Translations under genes and position numbers: made by a program | Source of the DNA: Pollenia angustigena | Taxonomy: Eukaryota; Arthropoda; Insecta; Diptera; Polleniidae | Assembly: GCA_930367215.1 (NCBI GenBank) | Contig: OV884059.1 | Coordinates: 18,066,945-18,130,944, forward strand | Direction of reading: 5' to 3' | Length of the DNA stretch: 64,000 nt | Shown here: in pieces, positions 22,185 to 32,919 of the stretch | Position numbering within the stretch: the stretch's first letter is position 1 | Layout of the letters: the number at the start of each line of letters is the position of its first letter | Notes under the pieces: generated by a model | What the model was told of the DNA's origin: nothing | The model's input: the letters and a program-made list of their open reading frames with translations, nothing else | Database searches by the model: none

Positions 22185-22975
22185 TCTTTCCGTACCAGAT
22201 GTATACCGAGATATTTTACATGCGAATGTTGAGGAATTATTTGATTATTGATTGTAATAGGGTGGCAAGATTCCCGGCGCAAGGTGCATGTTATTTGTAC
22301 GTATTTTTGCTCATTGACCATTATCCTCCATTGTCTTAACCATATTTCTAGTTGAAATATATGATGCTGTAAGTAACGAGATGCTTCATAGCGATTTTCG
22401 TGGACGCTTAGAAAAGCTGTATCATCTGCAAATGTTGAAGTTTGGGTGTAGTTGCTTGTTGCTGATCAGTAGGCCAATATGTTGGTTGTCCGCTCGCGAC
22501 CAAATTTAAATCCATTTAAGAGATTGTATTAAACAGAACACGACCCTTTGGTGTTATAAGTCGTGACCCCCAGAAGGTATGTAGCGTTATAATCGCCAGC
22601 AGCCAGGAAACAGGGCCCCAATGACATGTCGACCCCTAACCGCGAAAATAACGTAAGCACCAAAAATCACATTTTACAGGAGAATGCTTTTTAATTTTAT
22701 TTCATATAAATATTGTATAAAATTTGCCGCTTACAATAAAATTGGTCTTGCATCATCTCCTAAAATGTCATGTGACCATGTCATTTTAGGAGATGATGCA
22801 AGTGTTGCCAGTAAAGTCATTTATTAAAAAAAACGAAAATTTGAAAATCATGTCGCTTACGTTATTTTCGCGGTTAGGGCTCGATATAAAATTTGTAATA
22901 TTGGCTTTCTGATATTGAAAATCTAGGTGGAGAGTATAAAGATGAAATTACTAGCGGAGTTCAGTGTTTGATGCG
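22185..22975 (-). pseudogene. Jockey-clade LINE debris (endonuclease and RT pieces)
   Basis: Reading down the minus strand: an endonuclease piece (22975-22460, with a LG.CFLAAGDYNA-like Asp motif), then by internal deletion a late RT piece containing TSTFADDTAFLS-like text and MVNEQKYVQITCTLRRESC, ending HSHVKYLGIHL. Matches the family at 32340-35505 and 51054-52510. It is broken by frameshifts and by the MITE at 22633-22880. Confidence 0.75.
22633..22880. mobile_element. 248-bp palindromic MITE in LINE debris
   Basis: Left CCCCTAACCGCGAAAATAAC with CGTAAGC, right GCTTACGTTATTTTCGCG then GTTAGGGC; a second inner palindrome (GCATCATCTCCTAAAATG and complement) lies at about 22748-22800. Flanked by TCGA on both sides. 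The uninterrupted target is visible in the related LINE at about 52270-52300, supporting insertion. Confidence 0.8.
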
Positions 22976-23184
22976 AATGGTCTTGCAAAAGTGCAAATGC
23001 AAAATATTGTAGCTTTTGTTTGCAATCCAACAACAAAAAAGAATTGCAATTGGCACATCATTGCTTTTGCGCAACACTAAAACTGTTTAGACTTTTTGCT
23101 ACGTGCATTGCGTTTACATCACTGATACTCAAACAGCTGACATTTGAAAACAATAATTTAGAATCGTGAAACAAAATTTAAGAA

Positions 23185-24109
23185 ATGGAGCCGACAACTC
23201 TTAATAAAAAATTAAAAAGAGAAAAACCCAACAAAAAGTGGACACCAGATGAAATAAAAACTGTTTTGGATTATTTGGAGGAGTCAGAAAACATAGAGGT
23301 TAGTATTTAAGAGATGTCCAGCTCAAATGTTTTGTTAAAAATGTATTGAAAAAAGCGGTATCGATGCAACCTGGAATATTGTAAGGTGGAAGGTACGATA
23401 CCTTAAGGCATCTTATAAAAAGGCGTACTTCTACTGGAAGGTAAGCATGTATGTATGTATGTATGTCGTTTGTTAACATTTAACATATAAACGTATTTTG
23501 TAAATTAAAGCCAAAATTCTGCAAATGTATCCTCATTACCAACAGTTTAATAAAATCTTTGATGAAAAAGCGCAAAGTGAACTTATGTTAAATATTTTGG
23601 ACACTGGCGAAGTTGTAGAAACGGAAGAACCATTTAGCCTATAAAATTTTGAAGAAGGTGCAATTGGCGATGATGATTGTGTCATTTTTGATCCTTGCGA
23701 AGCTGAAGTTACTATCGCAGATGACACCCAAAGAACCGAAATTGTTCCAGATAAATCCCCAAAGTCTTTAGAAGTCTCAAAAAAAAGCAAAATTATTTGC
23801 CGATAAAATGCAAAAGTATGCCCCAAAATCTTCGGCTGCTTATCTTGCCACCTTTCAAGCTGAACGTACTTCTCTGTTTAAGGTAAAGTTCGAATAGGAA
23901 AAGGAAAAACATGAAAAAAGTAGAGTTTAACGCAAAAAGATTAGAATTATATAAAGAAAAATCCAAAGCGGAACTAGAGCTAAAAAACAAGAATTACAAC
24001 TTAAAGCACGAGAAATTGAGAAAGACGAAAGACTGAAAATTATGGAAATGGAAAAGGATGAGCGAATAAGAAGATATGAGATTGAAATGAAATACAAAAC
24101 TAAGCCATA
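23185..24109 (+). pseudogene. Degenerate Myb/SANT-like DNA-binding gene with coiled coil
   Basis: Exon 1 (23185-23298) starts at ATG and encodes KKWTPDEIKTVLDYLEESE, a Myb/SANT-like first helix, ending at a GT donor. The next coding piece (about 23345-23440) contains GIDATWNIVRWKVRYLK followed by a GTAAGC donor. A third piece (from about 23515) has the ILQMYPHYQQFNKIFDEKAQ region, an acidic linker with a TAA at 23642, and a long Lys/Glu-rich coiled coil broken by further stops to about 24109. Layout (SANT-like domain, acidic linker, coiled coil) matches the accessory proteins of Harbinger-type transposons and the related domesticated MSANTD genes. No element ends were identified around it. 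Confidence 0.65.
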
Positions 24110-24160
24110 ACACTTGTGCCTGTTTTGTTTTTGTATTTCATTTCTGTCTCATATTAACTA

Positions 24161-25118
24161 CTAGTTCACCAGACAGATGTTGTCCTGTCCAAATTAGGAA
24201 AAATGTTTGCGTTCGATTTTTAAAATCCGTTAAAAAGATACGAACATTTGAAAGAAAAATTAGTCAAATCGATGGAGCCGTTTTCTGATTTTAGGTAAAT
24301 CGAAAAAAGTGGGCGTTAAAGCAGGCGGGCCAAAATTTTCGTTACATTTAAAAGAAAAATTGGTCAAATCGATGGAGCCGTTTTTTATTTTAGGTAAATC
24401 GAAAAAGTGGGTGGGGCAAAATTTTCCTCCCGTAAAAGCCTAAGTTGGACCATGGCAATCACTTTTAAGAAAAAATCGTCCAAATCGGTCAAGCCGTTCT
24501 CAAGAAAAAGTGGGCGTAAAAGTAGGCGTGGTAAAATTTTCTTTTGATGAAAACTTAAAATGGATTAATACGAACATTTGAAAGAAAAGTTTGTCAAATC
24601 GATGGAGCCGTTTTCTGATTTTAGGTAATTCGAGAAAAGTGGGCGTAAAAGTGGGCTGGGCAAAATTTGCTTTTCGTATAAATCTAAGTTGGACCATGGA
24701 GATCATTTTAAAGAAAAAATCGTCCAAATTATATAGATGTCATTGGTGGTGCAATATGAAAATTGGATTTTGCCACGCCCCTCCGCCCGCAGACCGAAAA
24801 TAAAACATCAGACTTCACAGTGTCAGCCGCCTGAATATTCTGAAAATTTTATCAAAATCAGCCCAGACGTTACATATATACATACATGAAGATGCGCTGT
24901 ACGGATGCTCCGAAACTCCTACCCTTGTGATAGGAAGGAGGATGTGAACTCGTACAAAGAAAAAAACCCCCCGTCCTGATGAAATGCTGACGTAGTTCCG
25001 GGGTGGAGTAATCGTAGGGCCACTATTGATATTTATATCATTACGTCAATTAAAAAAAAAAAAATACCTACATACATACATACATACATACATACACACA
25101 TCCTGTTTTATATATATA
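24161..25118 (-). mobile_element. Helitron-like repeat with internal direct repeats
   Basis: Starts CTAGTTCACCAGACAG (a CTAG 3' terminus on the minus strand) and ends 'cacacatcctgttttatata', the same right edge as the Helitron near 33860. Inside, about five direct copies of a block with 'aaatcgatggagccgtttt' and 'gaaaagtgggcgtaaaa' alternate with 'taagttggaccatgg'. Open frames here are shadows of the repeat. Confidence 0.6.
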
Positions 25119-25362
25119 GGGCCATGTCACAGAGTACAATTCCGTTCGGAATGATTCCGTTCGGAATTGAAGAAAACATATTTGTTTGTTGATGGAAAGT
25201 GTATTTTGATAGTTTTCTGGCATTTCAGATACAGGCAACTCCCATACAGTTCATGAAAACAAAAATGGTTTCATTTCGAAAAATTTTTTCGTAATTTTCT
25301 GAAGCACCAAAATACGGAATGAATTCCGTTTCCGAACGGAATTGTACTCTGTGACATGGCTG
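25119..25362. mobile_element. About 244-bp MITE
   Basis: Inverted ends GGCCATGTCACAGAGTACAA with TTCCGTTCGG, and CCGAACGGAA with TTGTACTCTGTGACATGGC. Inserted at the right edge of the Helitron-like repeat; an ATAG on each side may be the target duplication. No coding capacity. Confidence 0.7.
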
Positions 25363-25917
25363 ATAGATTACATAGTACATATATATTTCAAATTCCTATG
25401 CCATTTCCTGGAAATGTAAACATACAAAAGTACAAATATTTACTTAAAAAAGTGCCTTGTACTTAGGGATGAAATGATACCTCTAAGGTATCGATACTTT
25501 TACTCGATGTGGTATCGCTCGTAAAGTATCGATACCTACTTAGTATCGAAAAAAAGTATCGATACTTACTTGTATCGGTACTTGTATCGTTTGTATGATA
25601 AAATAATAGAAAGCAGCATTTAAAAACTTTCTTATTAGTGTTTTAGTACTATACAATAAAATAAGAACTACAACCTTTTAGAATTTTTGTGCAAAATAAA
25701 AAGTGTAAAGATTGAGACAACTTTTAGTTACCACCTACATAGTTCTAATTTCCTTTCGAAAAATCTTTTTTATCTTAGGAAACAAAATTTTATAAAACGT
25801 TTAGGATAACAACCTTAATTCACCTTTTATTTCAGAAATCAACAATGTCACTATGTACAGTGAAGGACTAAAGTCTACATGCAGTCGCATATAGTGCTAT
25901 TCTGAAAAAAACACTTA

Positions 25918-26234
25918 CACCCGTATTCAAAACGAAAATTTGTGTATTCCGGCTATACTCCGTTCATCGAGTGAGCAACTAAAATGTTATTTAAGCTTAA
26001 TCACCATTTGGTTATGTGTTTATTCAAAACACTTTGAAATCGCCCGATTAAGAAACATTTTTACATCTCTGTTTTAGCAAAATTCAATTGAAAAACAGCA
26101 AATTGACAGCAGTTAATTAGGAGTTGAAAAATCTTTGATCATTCGATAATCATAATTTATTAAAAAGTGTTTTGAATAAGAAATCCTTAATCAGGGGATA
26201 TGCAGTAACTAAATTTTTGTTTTGAATGCGGGTG
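25918..26234. mobile_element. 317-bp Harbinger MITE in the Tc1 left terminus
   Basis: Ends CACCCGTATTCAAAACG and inverted TTTTGAATGCGGGTG, with perfect TTA target duplication (25915-25917 and 26235-26237). Terminal and subterminal sequences match the coding Harbinger element at 26423-28956, so this is its likely deletion derivative. Confidence 0.9.
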
Positions 26235-26652
26235 TTAGTTAATTAAAAAAATAATGATACAATTTTTTTCGAAAATCATCTTTATTCATAAAAAAATAAA
26301 AGTTAATTTAACTAATGTCTCCTTTAACAAAAAAATCAACAAAATAACAAAAATATGGTATGACAAAAGTGTACATACAGTTCAGTCTTAACGAAAGGTT
26401 ACTAATACGATTTAAATACGTGCACCCGTATTCAAAACAAAAATTTAGTTACTGCATATCTACTGATTAAGGATTTCTTATTCAAAACACTTTTAAATAA
26501 ACTATGATTATCGAATGATGAAAGACTTTTTAACTCCTAATTAACTGCTGTCAATTTGATATTTATGTCAATAACAGTTGTAAAATTAATAATATATAAA
26601 TAAAAAACATAATTAAAAAAATTTGTGAGTAAAATTTTTTCAAATCTTCATA

Positions 26653-27762
26653 ATGGAAACGTTTAATACACTCGACACGCTGGAAACTTTAAATTTGTTA
26701 AATATGAGGAAACGTCGGACTAGAACTTACAAAAAAAGAAAAAATCCATTTGCTGTCTACGAGCACGAAGCGTTTCGAAAGCGATATAGATTCACGAAAG
26801 AAAACGCATTGAAGCTAGTTTCGTTAGTAAAGGCAGATCTTAAAGGTAAAAGAAATGAAGGGGAAAATTCCTCCTCATATACAAGTTTTAGCTGCCTTAA
26901 GATGTTGGGGAAGAAATCAGGTGCAAGATGATTGTGGCGAAATGCATGGGTTCAGTCAACCTACTATGAGCAGAGTTTGCCAAAATGTTGCTAGAGCTTT
27001 TGCCAAATTGGCAAAACAAATAATTAAAATGCCAACGAGCGCTGAGGAGCAAATTAAAACCATGAATAATTTCGAGAAAATTGCTGGGTTTAAGAAGATA
27101 ATTGGAGCAATAGATTGTACACACTTGCGTATACAAGCAAATGGCGGTGATGATGCGAAACTATATGTAAATAGAAAAGGATATTTTTCTTATAACGTTC
27201 AGGTATGTATTATAAAAAATATATGTATGTTTTTTGGTAAATAATTTAAAAGTTTTGATTAACTGATTTTAGAATTTTCAATGAAAGCAAAATTAAAGAA
27301 AAGTTTGAAAATGGGAATTTTATGGGTAGACTTCTTGGAGATGGAGGATACAAATGTACTAGCTACTGATTTACATCTGTGAATAATCCAAAAAACAATC
27401 AAGAAGAATCCTACAATAAAGTTCACATTAAAACAAGAAACACCATAGAAAGGGTTTTCGGAGTATGGAAAAGTCGTTTTCGAATACTCTTGGATAAAAT
27501 GCGTATTTCTCGGAAAAATGCAAAAACGCTAATTGTGGCATTAGCTGTTCTCCACAATTTATCAATTATGTATAAGGAAGAAGATTTTGGTAAGATAATA
27601 ATATCATGAAACTTCAAACACTCTCATGTAATATGTTTCTTAGATGCTGGTGATGACAACTTTGAAGATATGGATCTACAAATTACATCAGCTGATATTG
27701 ACCCAACTCAATTGGAAAGTGAAACAATATCACGTGCAGTTTACATTCAAAGATATTTTTAG
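26653..27762 (+). pseudogene. PIF/Harbinger transposase with frameshift, internal loss and stop
   Basis: Starts METFNTLDTLETLNLL at 26653. A frameshift near 26850 separates the N-terminal region from HIQVLAALRCWGRNQVQDD and the HTH-like GFSQPTMSRVCQNVARAF. First catalytic Asp in IGAIDCTHLRIQ. A GT-AG interval (27203-27271) is followed directly by the FNESKIKEKFENGNF region, so the exon segment with the second Asp appears deleted. GDGGYKCTSY is followed by a TGA, then HIKTRNTIERVFGVWKSRF with the catalytic Glu and a C-terminal end after a further intron. Cannot encode an active enzyme. Confidence 0.85.
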
Positions 27763-27889
27763 AAACAATAGAAACAAAACAAGTTCATATCGCCTTTAAT
27801 TCAATTTAATTCTATTTCATGTTCATATCATATTAAAACGAAAATAAAAACATAAATAAATTCAAATACTTAAAACATTAATTCTAACA

Positions 27890-28716
27890 TTAATTAAAAA
27901 ATCCATTTTTCTTCATATTTTCAAGCTCCATCTTAAGCTTTTGAATTTTTAAGGAATGTTCTTCATTAATCTGCCTGATTTCCAATTCCAGCTTTAACTT
28001 TTTTTGCTGATAAAAACTGTTTTTCGTCTCGAATAGAGTTTGACTGTATGTAATTTCTTTTTCCTTTTGGGTGATACTTATTTCCAGCAGTTTCATTCTT
28101 TTTGAGGTTTCATTGTCCTTAGGTCTCATTTTCGTAGAAGATGGTTTTTGTGTCTCATCATCGCTTGTTAACAATTCGTGTATATAGTGAGATAGATCAT
28201 CGCTTCTCTCTTTCTTTTTTTGTTCGCTGGCTTCCAGTTGATCCATTGAATTACTGTCATACACGTTATGATCTTGCTCAAAATGTTTTGGCAGGCGATT
28301 TATTAATTCCTCTTCCACCCTATTAAGGGGTTCAGGGGGTGGACCACCTCCAGTCTGTCTCACTTGTTTTAAAAATAATGAATTTTTGGTTTTGGCCACG
28401 GATTTTATTTTTCGCCACTGGGTTTGTAGTTGCTCCAATGTTCTTTCTACTTTTGAAGCTGAATTGAAAAGTGTGTGGATTAAATTCAAAGTTTCCTTTT
28501 TCATTTTGTTGGAATTGGTATCTATTTTTGCGTTTTCAATAATGTCCAACTTATCCAAAACTATTTGTGATAAAATATCCTGTAAAAAAATACATTTTGT
28601 TAATCTTAGATCATCTGAAATAAAAATAACACATATACTTCTTACCTTTTCATCCTGTTCCCAGTTTGATGATCTTTTTTGTTTATTTTTCTCAATTTTT
28701 TCCCAAATTTTTAATT
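27890..28716 (-). CDS. Harbinger Myb/SANT-like accessory protein (two exons, start uncertain)
   Basis: Reads from about 28716 down: exon 1 to 28646 encodes RSSNWEQDEK, then a GT-AG intron (28645-28580) and exon 2 (28579-27890) continuing DILSQIVLDKLDIIE. Together these make a Myb/SANT-like trihelix with the conserved Trp residues NWEQDE and QTQWRKIKS. A Pro-rich spacer (GGGPPPEPLNRVEEELI), an acidic Ser-rich linker and a C-terminal Lys/Glu coiled coil (KMKLLEISITQKEKEITYS-type) follow. In Harbinger systems this protein helps nuclear import and TIR binding of the transposase. Exon 2 is fully open. No in-frame ATG is visible in exon 1 before an upstream stop, so the start may be lost or in another exon. 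Confidence 0.75.
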
Positions 28717-28975
28717 AAAACTTTGTGTAACGCTCAAACTAAAATTCATATGTCAAAATCAATTGTCATTTTAACAAAAATCATAGTTGAATTTAACTAA
28801 AACAGAGATGTAAAATTTTATCTTAATCGGGCGATTTAAAAGTGTTTTGAATAAACTCATGACTAAATGGTGATTAAGCTTAATTAACATTTTAGTTGCT
28901 GACTCGATGAGCGGAGTATAGTCGGAGTACACAAATTTTCGTTTTGAATACGGGTGGTGGTGTTTTGCTAAGTTT

Positions 28976-29700
28976 TAGTATTTAGTTGGCCCACCACCGT
29001 TATCAATTACAGCTTGCAGGCGTCGTTGCATGGATGAAACCAAATTGTTCATCTCTTCCGGAGTCAATTTGCTCCACGCCTCCGTTAATGCTTCTTTCAA
29101 TAATTTGGCATCTGTAATTCGGGTCGAATTTTTCGCTCCAAAAGCTCCCAAACGTGCTCTGTAGGATTTAAATCCGGACTTTGCGGAGGGCTATTGAGTT
29201 GCCTGGGCGCGTAATATAAAAGCCATTCCTTAACAATTAGTGCAGTATGCTTGGGGTCATTATCTTGTTGGAAAATCCAACCATCCCCAAGACCCAAGCA
29301 TTCCACAGATGGCTTCAAATTTTGTTCCAATATACTTTTATATTGGTAACGGTCCATAATACCTTCAACAAAAACCAACTTGCCAACGCCAGATGCCGCT
29401 ATAGCTCCCCAAACCATAACGCTCCCACCGCCATGCTTTACAGTTGGTAATACTAATTCGGGGATTTTTGTTCACTTCCTTTATTATACAACTAATATCT
29501 CTCCTGGAAAGCTTCTTTGGCCTACCTGTTCGCGCTTTGCTATCAAAGGAACCAGTTTTATTGTAGTTCTCAATAATCGTTTGTACTGTTGCGCGGCTTA
29601 AATTTAATATTTTGGCAATTTCAGCGTACGATTTATTTTCATTTCTGTGTTTTAGCACTCATTTTCTAATGTCAGTTGATATTTCTTTTCTAGATGCCAT
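28976..29700 (-). pseudogene. Tc1 transposase with internal deletion
   Basis: Begins near 29700 (MASRKEISTDIRK then a stop), continues VLKHRNENKSYAEIAKILNL with an HTH and the linker TGRPKKLSRR, and then at about 29465 jumps from KEVNKNP directly to PTVKHGGGSVMVWGA. The segment containing the first catalytic Asp is therefore deleted. WIFQQDNDPKHTA (second Asp) and SPDLNPTEHVWELLE (final Glu) are intact, followed by a frameshift and a C-terminus MNNLVSSMQRRLQAVIDNGG. It is the gene of the Tc1 element at 25858-30043. Confidence 0.88.
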
Positions 29701-30207
29701 TTTTTCCACATTTGATCAGCACATTAACAAAACATAGACTAAAATATTGCATATAAAAACTACTTTGAAATGTATACCAAAAATTTAAAAAAAATGGTAC
29801 TTTACAGCTACTTTATCATTTCTTTATTTGTTTGTTTTCGCTGCATGTAGACTTTTGTCATATCAATTTTTTGTTATTTTGTTGATTTTTTTTGTTAAAG
29901 GAGACATTAGTTAAATTAACTTTTATTTTTTTATGAATAAAGATGATTTTCGAAAAAACTGTATCATTAGTTTTTTTATTAGCTAAGTGTTTTTTTCAAA
30001 ATAGCACTATATGCGACTGCATGTAGACTTTAGTCCTTCACTGTATTTATTTTAAATGTTAATATGTATTATTTATTTATGTTAATGAGTATTTTATTTT
30101 TAAATTGATAAATATATAATAAAGATTGGTAAAACAATAATCCACAATTTTAATTGTGAGTCACACCTAAACGTCAAGTTTTTTGTGCAACTTAAATTGA
30201 CCTTTCT

Positions 30208-30583
30208 TTGTTTCAGTATTTGACTACTTCTACCATTGAGAGGTACACAATTGAGCAGAGCGTTAAGATTGTTAAAGCCTTTTACGAAAATGGGCGTTCA
30301 ATCAAAATGCATTTCGTGCACATCGCGATTTTTTTGGTCAGCATAAACGACCAAATGTTTCCACAATCGGGAGAATTGTGCGCAAATGTCAGCAAACCGG
30401 GTCTGTAGGATATGGGAAAACATGCTGCCCAGTTAGTTCTGCACCTGGCGGCGTTATCAGGCCGCACTTCTTCGAAAATGAGGTCGGCCAAGCAATGTTC
30501 GCTATCGCGAGATGATAAAGGACTTTCTATAGCCAGAAATTGAGGAAATGGACCTAGACGATATGTGATTTATAGGTGTTTAC
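30208..30583 (+). pseudogene. DUF4817-type HTH of a mariner-like transposase, remnant
   Basis: Translates in two frames as YTIEQSVKIVKAFYENGRS then NAFRAHRDFFGQHKRPNVST and IGRIVRKCQQTGSVGYG, the helix-turn-helix N-terminus (DUF4817) common in insect mariner-like transposases. Then, after loss of the catalytic core, a GGVIRPHFFENEVGQ piece and IEEMDLDDM, resembling the region just upstream of the DDE Asp. A nearly identical HTH piece lies at 50886-51053. Interrupted at 30584 by a hAT-like element. Confidence 0.6.
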
Positions 30584-31926
30584 AAGGGATGCCAAACGGG
30601 ACCAGGTTTTTTGAAACCCAGGATTCGGGATTTTTAATTCAAGAAAACTGGATCCCGGGACGAATCGGGATTTTATATATAAAAGCCAATTTGTAAAATT
30701 CATATAATTATAATTGATTGTTTATGTACAAGTATGAAAACAAATTAATTGATGAAGAAAATTAAACTCATTACAAAATAAAACAGTTTAATGTATTCTT
30801 TTAAAGTAATAGGGAAGTATTATGTATTAAAACTTATATTGTAAAAAGCTTCTAAAAGAAATTAATGACGTCTGATAACACTATGCTAGTTGAAAAAACA
30901 GAAAAGCCGGGCACATGGCGTTTTAACATAATTCGGGTACGTTGAATCCAGTGGTGCCCGCCGTTTTTTTTTTAGGTTGGCTCTGGTTTTCGAGATATAC
31001 CGTTACTTCGAAAATGGAGGAGGTTACACAACATATGTTCGCGTAACTCAAAAACGCTTTAAGTTATTGAAAAAACTAAAAAACCGAAATTCCGCAATTA
31101 AATTATAAAATAACTTCTTTCTAATTGTGGTCGGTAATACACCATATCCCAGTAGGGGCGACTCCTGGGCATTTATGGGACTTTTTCTTCAATATATTTC
31201 TAGTCTGCTTTGAACATTTTATATGGGAGCCCCCTTAAAGAATAGAGAGCGTGTAGGTATGATAAAAAAAAAGATTGGGATGAAAAATAAAGTGGGGTCG
31301 GTCATACATTTGACCCATCTAGGGGCACCCTAGGCGCTGCAGGGGCCAAGTTTAAGAATTTTATTAAACCGCCAACAATTAGGTTAAAACGCTAGGTGCC
31401 CAGCTTATCTCAACAAAAAAGTGTCAATTTCTTGCACAGTGTAGTTGATACCTTATTTTATTGTAAACATATGCTGCCGACGAAACCAATGTTCGCATTC
31501 AACACTTCTGGGTATCGTAAATAAATATCTTCATATATGCTTTATGACAATATTTAATTTATTTTATTTCAAATATATATGCACGTATTAATGTAATAAA
31601 ATAAACTTAAACAAATATGTGTCCAAAGACCTTTGGTAGAACCCCCTAAAGTTTTAAACACCTTTTTGCACAACTTGCATTTGTGTGCGCAGTTCTATTA
31701 TCATTAACTTAGAAAAAGGATCACACCTTCTGATTTTGTTTTTGTGGTACAAAATGCACTGCATGTAACATTTATTCACTTGTGACTTTTTCGTAACCAG
31801 TTAAAAATTAGGTTTATGGCCAGCATTATTTAATATTAAATTTTTACTAAGCCCAAAATCTCGGGATTCGGGACTTACATTTTTAGAATAATTCCGGGAT
31901 TTTGGTATTCGGGATCGGCATCCCTA
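30584..31926. mobile_element. hAT-like non-autonomous element, 1.34 kb
   Basis: Ends AAGGGATGCCAAACGGGACC and inverted GGGATCGGCATCCCTA, with repeated 'gggattcggga' subterminal motifs. Flanks GTGTTTAC and GTGTCTGC agree at 6 of 8, a decayed 8-bp duplication. Its middle includes a segment (about 30930-31115) inverted relative to 16740-16915. No transposase. Confidence 0.75.
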
Positions 31927-32919
31927 GTGTCTGCTGGTCAAATGGTTTCTTGATACCGTTACTGCTGCTCCAGCTTTGTAAATAATCAAAAATTTAAGAT
32001 TAATTTCAATACCAAAGTGAAACGATTACTTTTGACCGATACCGAGTATTTTTTACCGATACTACTTGGTACTCGGTTGCTAAATATCGATTACAAAAAT
32101 AGTTGGTACTTACATATATAAAAGTATCGAATATGTACTTGTATTTACTCGTATCGTTTCATCCCTACTTGAGCTGTGTTTTAAAATTAAATATATTTAC
32201 TGTAATGAAATTTTTATTCATTTTTATTTTTAAGTAACTAGTTGGTTTTTATTCATATTTTAGTTTATTTTTTTTTCATTATTTATTTATTGAATCTTCA
32301 TATAATAAATATGAACTAACAATAATTAATCGAATCTTATCCTAATACTTTATTTATGTCCTGCCAGTGCCAGACAAAAATTTTCTTCAACGGGTTCCGT
32401 TCACATACATAGGTGATTATCGCTCATCTAAATGGATAAGTGCTGCAGTGTCTGTTCTTCTTAAGCGAGTGTGGCCGCGATGATTTAAAATAATTCGAGC
32501 TAGTGGATTTGGTTCTGTTCAAGTTTTTTAAATATTTTACTGCATATTTTCTAATCATAGTTTTTACTAATGGCACATTGAGATCCTTATGGATGTTTGA
32601 GTTTTTAATATACCAGGGAGCGGCTGTAATTATTCGAAAAACTTTATTTTGGCGCCTTTGAATTTTGTCGATATTAGAGGCCGAGGCAGTGCCCCATAGT
32701 TGAATACCGTAGCACCAGATAGGCTTTAAGATAGAGTTGTAAAGTAGAAGCTTGCAATCTAGACTAAGGACAGAATTTCTTCCAATAAGCCAATGAATTT
32801 GAATGGCTTTTAGATTTATTTGGATTAATTTTGCCTCTATGTGGCATTTCCACGTTAATCGCCAATCCAGATGTATACCGAGATATTTTACATGCGAATG
32901 TTTAGGAATTATTTGATTA

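Larger units (their letters stand above)
26423..28956 (+). mobile_element. PIF/Harbinger element carrying both transposase and Myb/SANT gene
   Basis: Ends CACCCGTATTCAAAACAAAA and inverted TTTTGAATACGGGTG, flanked by GTG on both sides (26420-26422 and 28957-28959), a 3-bp duplication. It holds two convergent genes, a transposase (plus) and a Myb/SANT-like protein (minus), the standard two-gene Harbinger plan. Inserted within the Tc1 element just beyond its transposase. Confidence 0.9.
25858..30043 (-). mobile_element. Tc1 element with IR/DR-type termini
   Basis: Ends CAGTGAAGGACTAAAGTCTA and its complement, flanked by TA on both sides. Inverted repeats extend about 200 bp, and each contains a second internal copy of the terminal motif ('gcatgtagacttttgtcat' at about 29842), the IR/DR arrangement seen in some Tc1 elements. 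Interrupted by a Harbinger MITE (25918-26234) and a larger Harbinger element (26423-28956). Removing them leaves about 1.3 kb, a normal Tc1 size. Confidence 0.9.
25464..32167. mobile_element. hAT-like outer element of a four-level nest
   Basis: Ends TAGGGATGAAATGATAC and inverted GTATCGTTTCATCCCTA. The 8-bp flanks CTTGTACT (25456-25463) and CTTGAGCT (32168-32175) match at 6 of 8, a decayed target duplication. Both terminal regions are rich in 'gtatcgatac' subterminal repeats. Its own transposase is not recognisable; the interior is mostly later insertions (Tc1, Harbinger, hAT and DUF4817-type). Confidence 0.75.

Noticed and set aside
24500..24803. Overlapping plus and minus frames in the 'gtgggcgtaaaagtggg' region
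   Set aside because: Shadows of Helitron-like direct repeats; the same peptides recur at 33273-33518 from the same repeat block.
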